A stretch of 64,000 nucleotides of DNA from Olsenella sp. SW781 (GTDB lineage: Bacteria; Actinomycetota; Coriobacteriia; Coriobacteriales; Atopobiaceae), in assembly GCF_012027725.1 (NCBI RefSeq), contig NZ_SJOU01000002.1:1-64000 (forward strand). The letters run 5' to 3'. Made by a program: the position numbers and the translations under genes. The number at the start of each line of letters is the position of its first letter. The stretch's first letter is position 1. Of the stretch, positions 42,683-49,012 are shown in pieces. The notes beneath the pieces are model-generated. The model was not told where the DNA came from, made no database searches, and worked only from the letters and a program-made list of their open reading frames with translations.

Positions 42683-43678
42683 ATGGCGGGCATGGGTGAC
42701 ATTCCTCGCGAGCTCGTCGCGCTCTTCGAGCCGCAGGTCGAGCAGCTCGGTGTGCGGCTCGAGCGCCGGGGCGGCATCTGGGTGGGCGAGGCGCGCGGCT
42801 CCGTGGCGACGGGCTCGATGTGGCTCTGCGCATCGGTTCCGCACTGCCTCGTGCTCTGCCACGACGTCACCCCGCTTGAGGACATGCCGCTCTTCGAGGG
42901 GTCGCTCGGGCCGTACGCCTGCGCCTGCACGATGGGGGACGACGCGGTGGTGTGCTCACGGGACTGCGGGCTTCCGATCAGGTTCGTCGGCGCCGGGGGC
43001 GGCGCGCGGCATCCGCGGGACGAGGTTGCCACGTTCGTCGAGCGCGGCCCTCGTTCGCTCTCAAGCCGCCTGCTCGCTGGTCACGTCTACCGTTCCCGTT
43101 CCATCATCTGTCTGCCCGACTTCTTCGACGAGCTGGACCGTAGCTATCCGGGGGAGTTCGGCGGGCTCTTCTCGGCGTTCGACGGCACCTGGGGTCCCGA
43201 GGCCAAGGGAGCGATTCGTTATGCGCTCGGCAACATACCCGCGGGCCCGCCGCTTGGTCCTGGCGGTTCGCTCGGGCTTCTCTCGACCGTCACTTCTCTC
43301 ATGGCGTCTCTGGTGGCGGAGGGGAGTGGTGCCGACCAAGATGAAAGTGCGCTGGTAAGTCACGCGAGGAGGCTCCTGTCGTCCGCCGTCGAGGAGGGCG
43401 TCACGCCGCCCTCTCTCGATGCGCTGGCTAAGGAGCTCTACGTGAGTCGCTCACGGCTCTGCGACGCATTCAGGTGCGAGACGGGCCAGAGCGTGGGCGC
43501 GTACGCCCGCCAGCTGCGGATGGAGCGCGCGTGCCGTCTCCTTGGGGATAGGGCTTATACCGTCTCCGAGGTCGCCGTTCTTCTCGGCTACCCAAGCCCC
43601 TCGGCCTTCTGCCACGCCTTCTCTGACTTCACGGGCATGTCCCCGCGCGCATGGGTCAAAAGTGACTGTCCCTTTTGA
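42683..43678 (+). CDS. AraC-family regulator of the siderophore-type ABC genes, 331 aa
   Basis: The C-terminal double helix-turn-helix is SLDALAKELYVSRSRLCDAF followed by RLLGDRAYTVSEVAVLLGYP and SAFCHAFSDFTGMSPRAW, the standard AraC arrangement. The N-terminal 230 residues would sense a ligand; YbtA-type regulators sense the ferric siderophore. Divergent orientation from the ABC genes supports local control. The final residues VKSDCPF and the stop codon come from a family B/C palindrome fused onto the gene. ATG at 42692 is an alternative start. Confidence 0.85.
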   Translation: MAGMGDIPRELVALFEPQVEQLGVRLERRGGIWVGEARGSVATGSMWLCASVPHCLVLCHDVTPLEDMPLFEGSLGPYACACTMGDDAVVCSRDCGLPIRFVGAGGGARHPRDEVATFVERGPRSLSSRLLAGHVYRSRSIICLPDFFDELDRSYPGEFGGLFSAFDGTWGPEAKGAIRYALGNIPAGPPLGPGGSLGLLSTVTSLMASLVAEGSGADQDESALVSHARRLLSSAVEEGVTPPSLDALAKELYVSRSRLCDAFRCETGQSVGAYARQLRMERACRLLGDRAYTVSEVAVLLGYPSPSAFCHAFSDFTGMSPRAWVKSDCPF

Positions 43679-43682
43679 CCCA
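43652..43682. repeat. Palindrome forming the AraC gene 3' end
   Basis: TGGGTCAAAAG (43652-43662) pairs with CTTTTGACCCA (43672-43682), loop TGACTGTCC. The TGA stop of the AraC gene lies in the right arm. The minus-strand XRE gene ends 2 bp further on, so one element serves two convergent genes. Confidence 0.88.
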
Positions 43683-43683
43683 C

Positions 43684-44313
43684 TTACCCGAGCAGCGTCT
43701 CCGCGAGCCACGCGATCCCGTAGCCGATGAAGAAGCCCATCGCCATCCCAAGGAGCGCCCAGCCGACGATGCGGACGACCCTCATCCACCTGGGAATGAG
43801 GCGCTCGCGCCGGCCGCGCTCGGTGTCCCGGTCCACGGGTTCGCCGTTCCAGAAGGCGAGGACCTCCTGGTAGGTGACGAGGTCGTGCTCCCTCTTGATG
43901 CGGTCGGCCCATCGCGCCGCAAACAGGGCGATGCCCCAGAGCACGATCACCAGTGCCAGGGTGGGCAGCGTCTGCAGGATCGAGAGGTCCCATACGGTCA
44001 TCTGGCAGACCCACCAGACCAGGGCGAGCACCATCAGCACGATGAAGCCCAGCATCACGTTTCCTAGGCGCCTGAGCAGCTGCACGTCCTTCTCGACCGT
44101 CTCCTTCATGGTGTCCACGTCTCCTCTCACGAGCTCGTCGATGGTCGTGCCAAAAACCTGCGAGAGGAGCAGCAGGCTCTGGACGTCGGGGTAGGTCTTG
44201 TCGTTCTCCCACGAAGAGATTGTCTGGCGACTTACGTAGATGCGACTTGCCAGCTCGTCCTGCGAGATGCCGAGCTCCGCGCGCCGCGTCTTGATGTGAC
44301 TTCCCAGCTCCAT
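43684..44313 (-). CDS. XRE-family regulator with C-terminal membrane helices, 209 aa
   Basis: The HTH is IKTRRAELGISQDELASRIY followed by VSRQTISSWENDKTYPDVQS. It is followed by four hydrophobic segments (LGFIVLMVLALVWWV, LPTLALVIVLWGIALFAA and two near the C-terminus). The same architecture occurs in the interrupted gene at 48,265/61,349. The ATG at 44313 follows GGAGGGGAGGCAGC. These proteins are thought to regulate nearby membrane functions; targets are unknown. Confidence 0.83.
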   Translation of the reverse strand: MELGSHIKTRRAELGISQDELASRIYVSRQTISSWENDKTYPDVQSLLLLSQVFGTTIDELVRGDVDTMKETVEKDVQLLRRLGNVMLGFIVLMVLALVWWVCQMTVWDLSILQTLPTLALVIVLWGIALFAARWADRIKREHDLVTYQEVLAFWNGEPVDRDTERGRRERLIPRWMRVVRIVGWALLGMAMGFFIGYGIAWLAETLLG

Positions 44314-44554
44314 GCTGCCTCCCCTCCGCTCCTTGGCTCGACCCTTGTCGAGAAGAACGTGCCACCGTGGGGGAGAGCGTACCATCAAAGGTGGCCGACA
44401 CCGGGTCTCGCAAGGCCGCCCGGTGCTGTCAAATGTTCCTTACATGGCCCGTGAGCTGGCGATAAGCACGAGGGGCTTGAAGCTTCCCCGCTGTCCTGCG
44501 TGCGGCATGGCGATTCCCGCTACAATAGCTGCGCTCAATCTACGCCATCGAAAA

Positions 44555-44587
44555 TGATTCAAAAGAGGTCTGTCCCCTTTTGAATCA
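44555..44587. repeat. Family C palindrome upstream of prfC
   Basis: TGATTCAAAAG (44555-44565) and CTTTTGAATCA (44577-44587) are perfect inverted arms. It lies just upstream of the GGGAGGAAG ribosome site of prfC and could influence its translation. The same core is found at 31872 and 38852. Confidence 0.88.
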
Positions 44588-44600
44588 CGGGAGGAAGCGC

Positions 44601-46214
44601 ATGCCAAGCCTTGAGGAGGAGATCTCTTCTCGCCGCACCTTTGCCATCATCTCGCACCCGGACGCGGGCAAGACCACGCTCACGGAGAAGCTCCTGCTCT
44701 ACACCGGCACCATCCAGAGCGCCGGCTCGGTCAAGGGCAAGGCCTCGGCCAAGCACGCGGTCTCCGACTGGATGGACATCGAGAAGGCGCGCGGCATCTC
44801 CGTCACGTCGTCGGTCCTGCAGTTCACCTACGAGGGCCACTGCGTGAACATCCTCGACACCCCCGGCCACCAGGACTTCTCTGAGGACACCTACCGCACG
44901 CTCATGGCCGCGGACTCCGCCGTCATGGTGATCGACGGCGCCAAGGGCGTGGAGGCGCAGACCGTCAAGCTCTTCAAGGTGTGCGCGCTGCGCGGCATCC
45001 CCATCTTCACCTTTGTGAACAAGCTCGACCACGAGACGCGCGATCCCTTTGACCTCATGGAGGAGATCGAGAACGTCCTGGGCATCGGGACGTACCCCAT
45101 GAACTGGCCCATCGGCAACGGGCGCACGTTCCGCGGCGTCTTTGACCGCGCGAGCCGCCACGTCCTCGCCTTCGAGGGCGACGGTCGCGCCAACGCCACC
45201 AAGAAGGTGGGCGAGGTGGAGGCCGCGCTCGGCGACGCCGCCCTCGACGAGCTCATCGGCGAGGAGAACCACCGCACCCTCATGGACGACATCGAGCTCC
45301 TCGACGGCGCGGACCACGAGTTTGACCTCGAGGCCGTGCGCACGGGCAAGCTCACGCCGGTCTTCTTTGGCTCGGCGCTCACCAACTTTGGCGTGGAGCC
45401 GTTCCTGCGCGACTTCCTGCGCCTCTCGCCCGCGCCCGGCCCGCACACGGACTCCCTCACGGGCGAGCCGGTTGAGGCCACGGACCCGGACTTCTCCGGC
45501 TTTGTCTTCAAGATCCAGGCCAACATGGACAAGAACCACCGAGACCGCATCGCCTTCCTGCGCATCTGCTCGGGCAAGTTCGTGCGCGGCATGGACGCCT
45601 TCCACGTGCAGGGGGAGCGCAAGATCAAGCTGGCCACGGGCACGGCGATGATGGCCGACGACCGCGCCACGGTGGACGAGGCGTGCGCCGGCGACATCGT
45701 GGGCCTCTTCGACCCCGGGATCTTCTCGATCGGCGACACGCTCTGCAAGGTGGGCCGTCGCGTGCAGTTTGCGGGTATCCCCACCTTTGCGCCGGAGCAC
45801 TTCGCGCGCATCGAGCAGGTGGACACCCTCAAGCGCAAGCAGTTCGTGAAGGGCATGGAGGAGCTCGCCCAGGAGGGCGCCATCCAGATCTTCCGCGAGT
45901 ACGGCGCCGGCATGGAGCGCGTCATCGTGGGCGTGGTGGGCACGCTGCAGTTTGAGGTGCTCGAGCAGCGCCTCAAGAGCGAGTACCACGTTGACGTGTA
46001 CCGCTCGCCGCTGCCGTACAACCTCATCCGCTGGATTGACGAGAAGGACGGCGAGGTCGACATGCGCAGCCTCAACCTCACGCGCGAGACCCTGCGCGTG
46101 GAGGACATGCGCGGCGGTAAGCTGCTGCTCTTCACGAGCCCGTGGAACCTCAACTGGGCCGAGGAGCACAACGAGGGCCTGCGCCTCTCCGAGTTCGGCA
46201 ACGTCACGTTCTAG
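44601..46214 (+). CDS. prfC: Peptide chain release factor 3, 537 aa
   Basis: RF3 is a translational GTPase that recycles RF1/RF2. G1 is ISHPDAGKTTLTE, G2 region GISVTSSVLQF, G3 DTPGHQDFSEDTYR, G4 NKLD. DKNHRDRIAFLRICSGKFVR and GTLQFEVLEQRLKSEYHVDV belong to RF3 domains II and III and separate it from EF-G. The ATG at 44601 follows CACGGGAGGAAGCGC. Length is normal. A 51-bp perfect hairpin follows its stop. Confidence 0.96.
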   Translation: MPSLEEEISSRRTFAIISHPDAGKTTLTEKLLLYTGTIQSAGSVKGKASAKHAVSDWMDIEKARGISVTSSVLQFTYEGHCVNILDTPGHQDFSEDTYRTLMAADSAVMVIDGAKGVEAQTVKLFKVCALRGIPIFTFVNKLDHETRDPFDLMEEIENVLGIGTYPMNWPIGNGRTFRGVFDRASRHVLAFEGDGRANATKKVGEVEAALGDAALDELIGEENHRTLMDDIELLDGADHEFDLEAVRTGKLTPVFFGSALTNFGVEPFLRDFLRLSPAPGPHTDSLTGEPVEATDPDFSGFVFKIQANMDKNHRDRIAFLRICSGKFVRGMDAFHVQGERKIKLATGTAMMADDRATVDEACAGDIVGLFDPGIFSIGDTLCKVGRRVQFAGIPTFAPEHFARIEQVDTLKRKQFVKGMEELAQEGAIQIFREYGAGMERVIVGVVGTLQFEVLEQRLKSEYHVDVYRSPLPYNLIRWIDEKDGEVDMRSLNLTRETLRVEDMRGGKLLLFTSPWNLNWAEEHNEGLRLSEFGNVTF

Positions 46215-46215
46215 C

Positions 46216-46324
46216 CAAAAGGGGGACGGGTTATTTCTCTCAGGGAGTTTGGGACGGGCCTGAGGCTTTTACCGCCTCAGGCCCGTCCCAAACTCCCTGA
46301 GAGAAATAACCCGTCCCCCTTTTG
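46216..46324. repeat. Family D palindrome with 51-bp perfect arms
   Basis: Arms 46216-46266 and 46274-46324 are exact reverse complements; loop 7 nt (TTTTACC). The arm has AAAAGGGGGACGGGTTATTT and then CTCTCAGGGAGTTTGGGACG. It begins 2 nt after the prfC stop. A second, similar 51+51-bp element lies at 62271. Confidence 0.96.
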
Positions 46325-46400
46325 AATCACCGCCGCAAGCTCCGACTTATGCGCGAGCGGCGTGTCCTTCTCGCCCTCTGCCGCGCCTCTTGTCGCGCCT

Positions 46401-46542
46401 CCTGCCGACACTCATGAGTGTCGGCAGGGAGTGTCGGCCTAGTTGACAGATTATGAGCTGGAGTGTCGGCACCCTCTCGGCGTTTGCGCTCAAGTGTCGG
46501 CACGGAGGTCTCTTCCGGCCGACACTTATGAGTGCCGGCCGG
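46401..46542. repeat. Cluster of GTGTCGGC palindromes
   Basis: A perfect 28-nt palindrome spans 46401-46428 (centre CACTCATGAGTG). Further GTGTCGGC or its complement appear at about 46431, 46459, 46493 and within the imperfect 28-nt palindrome 46515-46542. The 353-bp gap between prfC and the membrane protein holds only this cluster and the family D hairpin. Confidence 0.85.
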
Positions 46543-46567
46543 GGGCCATGAACCGTCTATTCTCTGA

Positions 46568-46954
46568 TTACCGCTTTGCGGTGGCGCAGCCGACGGCGAG
46601 GCCGATCGCGGCGGGGATGAGGCCGTACATGAAGGTCGCAAGGTCTGCCGGTGCGATGTTGGTGAGACCGAGGGCGTTCGAGAGGCTGAACGTCGACGCA
46701 GAGTGGAGCACGTAGAGGATGGCGATCGCGACCGGCGCGGCGAGGCGCCGCCACCCGAGCTGAGCCATTCGCCCAACCAGAAAGGTCGCCACGACGCCGG
46801 CAATCGGCAGGGCTAGGTGGAACGTCAGGATTATGTAGCCCATGATGCCCCCGCCGCCGAGGGCGCCCGTCGCGAGGGACCCCCAGTACAGGGCAAGGCA
46901 GGCGAGCCAGACTGCGCCGTAGACGATCGCGGCCCTGGTGAGACGCTTCTCCAT
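46568..46954 (-). CDS. Small four-helix membrane protein, function unknown, 128 aa
   Basis: Four hydrophobic segments are seen: AAIVYGAVWLACLALYWGSL, YIILTFHLALPIAGVVATFL, LAAPVAIAILYVLHSAS and ATFMYGLIPAAIGLAVGCAT. The start at 46954 follows ACCGAGGAGGTGCCCT. No known motif is recognised. It lies divergently from an AraC-type gene, with about 143 bp between. Confidence 0.72.
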   Translation of the reverse strand: MEKRLTRAAIVYGAVWLACLALYWGSLATGALGGGGIMGYIILTFHLALPIAGVVATFLVGRMAQLGWRRLAAPVAIAILYVLHSASTFSLSNALGLTNIAPADLATFMYGLIPAAIGLAVGCATAKR

Positions 46955-47097
46955 AGGGCACCTCCTCGGTCGTGCCGTTACCGTCAGTCTACCCAAGAGA
47001 AAAAAGTCCGCCTCAGGGCAGCCGACAAAGTTCCCGACAAACCGTCGGGTGCGGCTGGGTGCTGCAACGTACAATTTCGCAGGAGGGGGGTGAGGGG

Positions 47098-47958
47098 ATG
47101 CCGGGTTCGTATCTTGAGCACGCGCTCGACTACATTGAGCGCCATCTTGCTGAGGCACCAACGACCGAGGAGGTCGCCCGGGCGACCGGTGTCACCGCCG
47201 AGCAGCTTCGCGCGGCATTTCTGCTGATTGCCGGCATGGCGCCATCGCGCTACATCCGCGAGCGGCGCCTCTCCGCGGCGGCCTCCGATCTCATGGCCGG
47301 TGGCTCCGTCACCGAGGTTGCGTTTCGCTATGGCTATGATTCGGTCGAGGGCTTCTCTCGAGCGTTTCGCTCTTGGTGCGGCACACTTCCTTCGGACGTC
47401 GCACAGCTTGGTTCGCACATGCGCTCACCTCTACATATTGCGGTTGACGTAAAGGGAGGTCATCTCATGGAGTATCGAATCGTCGAGAAGGGCGAGTTTC
47501 GCCTTGCTGGCGTCGTGGCGCGTGTGCCGATGCAGTTCGAGGGCGAGAACCCCGCGATCGCGGAGCTTGCGCTCAGCATCACGGAGGCGCAGCGCGCCGA
47601 GATGCACCGCCTGATGGACACGGAGCCGCGTCGTGTGGTGAACGCCTCTTGGAACTCGGACACCAACTTTCAGGAGGAAGCGGGCGAGCTCACGCATCTC
47701 ATCGGCGTGCCGACCATGGCACATGAGGCGGGGGAGAACCTCGCGCTCGTGGAGGTGCCGGCGCTCACCTGGGCGGTCTTCCCCAATGACGGTCCCCATC
47801 CGGAGACCATGCAGCAGACGACTGCCCGCATCTATGCCGAGTGGCTCGCCGAGGTACCCTACGAGCTTGACGGATTCCGCATGCTCTCGTTCAGCGACGT
47901 CCGCGACGACGGCACCGCCTACAGCGAGATCTGGGTGCCGGTACACTGCAAAGCGTGA
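47098..47958 (+). CDS. AraC-type HTH fused to GyrI-like effector-binding domain, 286 aa
   Basis: The AraC HTH is N-terminal (EHALDYIERHLAEAPTTEEV with PSRYIRERRLSAAASDLMAG and SVTEVAFRYGYDSVEGFSRA). From residue 123 onward the protein matches GyrI-like/SOUL-type small-molecule-binding modules (MEYRIVEKGEFRLAGVVARV, ending EIWVPVHCKA). This Rob/AraC_E_bind architecture often senses drugs or heme-like ligands. The ATG at 47098 follows AGGAGGGGGGTGAGGGG. Confidence 0.87.
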   Translation: MPGSYLEHALDYIERHLAEAPTTEEVARATGVTAEQLRAAFLLIAGMAPSRYIRERRLSAAASDLMAGGSVTEVAFRYGYDSVEGFSRAFRSWCGTLPSDVAQLGSHMRSPLHIAVDVKGGHLMEYRIVEKGEFRLAGVVARVPMQFEGENPAIAELALSITEAQRAEMHRLMDTEPRRVVNASWNSDTNFQEEAGELTHLIGVPTMAHEAGENLALVEVPALTWAVFPNDGPHPETMQQTTARIYAEWLAEVPYELDGFRMLSFSDVRDDGTAYSEIWVPVHCKA

Positions 47959-47993
47959 CACTGTCCTTCTCGCCCACCCGCTGCGGCCAACCT

Positions 47994-48065
47994 CGCCGAG
48001 ACAGAGAAACGGCACAGAATCGGCCTCTCGGAGGGGCTATTCTGTGCCGTTTCTCTGTCTCGGCG
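47994..48065. repeat. 27-bp perfect inverted repeat
   Basis: Arms 47994-48020 and 48039-48065 are exact reverse complements (CGCCGAGACAGAGAAACGGC...), with an 18-nt loop that has its own short stem. It lies in the 306-bp gap upstream of the interrupted XRE gene. The host motif GGCGAGAAGRAC flanks it on both sides (47966 and 48071). Confidence 0.93.
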
Positions 48066-48264
48066 GTTTTGGCGAGAAGGACGTGCGGTCGAGAAGGTCA
48101 TGCGGCCGACCAACGCATCTACCTGCGGCGCGCAACCGGTGGGTGCCCTCTGGTTGCCGCAAAATCGGACAAATTGCTTACCGTCGGTTGGTAGAATTGC
48201 GCCGTGCGCGCCTGCAGACTATGAGGTGCCGGCAGACAGAGCACATCCCGACGAAGGGCAGACC

Positions 48265-48377
48265 ATGAGCTTTCGCGACAACCTTCAGCACCTGCGCGCA
48301 GAGCGCAACATGACCCAGGAGCAGCTGGCCATGCTGCTCGGCGTCTCCCGCCAGAGCGTCACCAAGTGGGAGGCCGA
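48265..48377 (+). pseudogene. XRE membrane regulator, 5' part, interrupted by the 13-kb element
   Basis: Encodes MSFRDNLQHLRAERNMTQEQ and LAMLLGVSRQSVTKWEAE, a normal XRE helix-turn-helix. The frame breaks at the element end, giving an unrelated tail and stop at 48420. Joining base 48377 to 61349 gives 1032 bp (344 codons) with no stop, reading TKWEAEKSQPEMDKLLKMCE. The start follows GACGAAGGGCAGACC. The truncated product may still bind DNA but lacks the membrane part. Confidence 0.92.
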
Positions 48378-48403
48378 ATCTTTCACTATTAAGGTGAATT
48401 CGA
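48376..48403 (+). other. attL: GA core plus element left half-site
   Basis: Host sequence GAGGCC is followed by the GA core (48376-48377) and the element half-site beginning ATCTTTCACTATTAAGGTGA. Its counterpart is attR at 61321-61348. The 2-bp core and dyad flanks are typical of large serine recombinases. Confidence 0.82.
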
Positions 48404-48444
48404 GAGTTTCCGCAGCTTGAGACACGTGAGACAATCGCAGGGGC

Positions 48445-48473
48445 TTGACGGCGTTAGCGCTTGCGAGTAGAAT
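48445..48473 (+). promoter_or_regulatory. Strong sigma-70-like promoter at the element left end
   Basis: TTGACG (48445-48450), 17-nt spacer, TAGAAT (48468-48473). It points into the element and would make a leader of about 200 nt before the first gene. It lies 67 bp inside the att site. Confidence 0.7.
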
Positions 48474-48627
48474 AATCAATGAGCGGCGTATAGGGGGCAG
48501 CGGCTTCCGTCGGGCTATTAGCGACGCGAAGTGGCCAGCGCATAATCGTCGCGCGCGCCTAACCCGAAAGGGGCACGAAAAAGAATCGGCGCGTCTCGGT
48601 CAACGAATCAAGCCAAGAAGCACCCCA

Positions 48628-48674
48628 CCGAGGAGTCCAGCGCAGACCCGAGCGGCCTGTGCGCTACTCCTCGG
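48628..48674 (+). promoter_or_regulatory. Leader hairpin able to mask the first ribosome site
   Basis: CCGAGGAGT (48628-48636) pairs with ACTCCTCGG (48666-48674), and inner bases AGCGCAGA/TGTGCGCT extend the stem. The right arm runs into the CGGAGG ribosome site of the gene at 48683. This could limit expression of the element's first operon. Confidence 0.5.
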
Positions 48675-48682
48675 AGGCTTTT

Positions 48683-49000
48683 ATGGCTACCCTCGAACCG
48701 CTTTCCACCAAACCCCAACTGAGCATGAGCGAGGCGACGACCCTCGGTTACGCGTCGCGTGCGACGCTGAACCGCTGGATTGAGCGTCGGCTCGTGCGCA
48801 CTGCCCTCGTGAAGGGCCAGCGCCTGATGCTCACGGAAGACCTTGAGCGCGTGCGCTCGCTGCGCGCCGAAGGCAAGGTGCCGGCACCGAACATCGACGC
48901 CGAAATCGACAAGATTGCGACGACTGCCGCCGCCATGCTGCCTGTCATGACCGATGCGCAGAAGAGCCGCCTCTCGGCCATTCTGGCTCAGTGCGCCTAG
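48683..49000 (+). CDS. Small helix-turn-helix (MerR/excisionase-like) protein, 105 aa
   Basis: The N-terminal half (LSMSEATTLGYASRATLNRW followed by IERRLVRTALVKGQRLMLTE) reads like a MerR/excisionase HTH with a wing. The C-terminal half is helical. It leads the element operon and may regulate it or steer the recombinase (directionality factor); neither is shown. The ATG follows TCGGAGGCTTTT. It ends 12 bp before the helicase gene. Confidence 0.68.
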   Translation: MATLEPLSTKPQLSMSEATTLGYASRATLNRWIERRLVRTALVKGQRLMLTEDLERVRSLRAEGKVPAPNIDAEIDKIATTAAAMLPVMTDAQKSRLSAILAQCA

Positions 49001-49012
49001 GCGGTGACGCTC

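Noticed and set aside
46401-46542. Possible CRISPR array or replication iterons
   Set aside because: Units are palindromic, unequal in spacing and orientation, with no constant-length spacers, no cas genes and no rep gene nearby.
48376-48403. tRNA-gene integration site for the element
   Set aside because: The flanks form a protein-coding frame that rejoins perfectly; no tRNA-like sequence is present.
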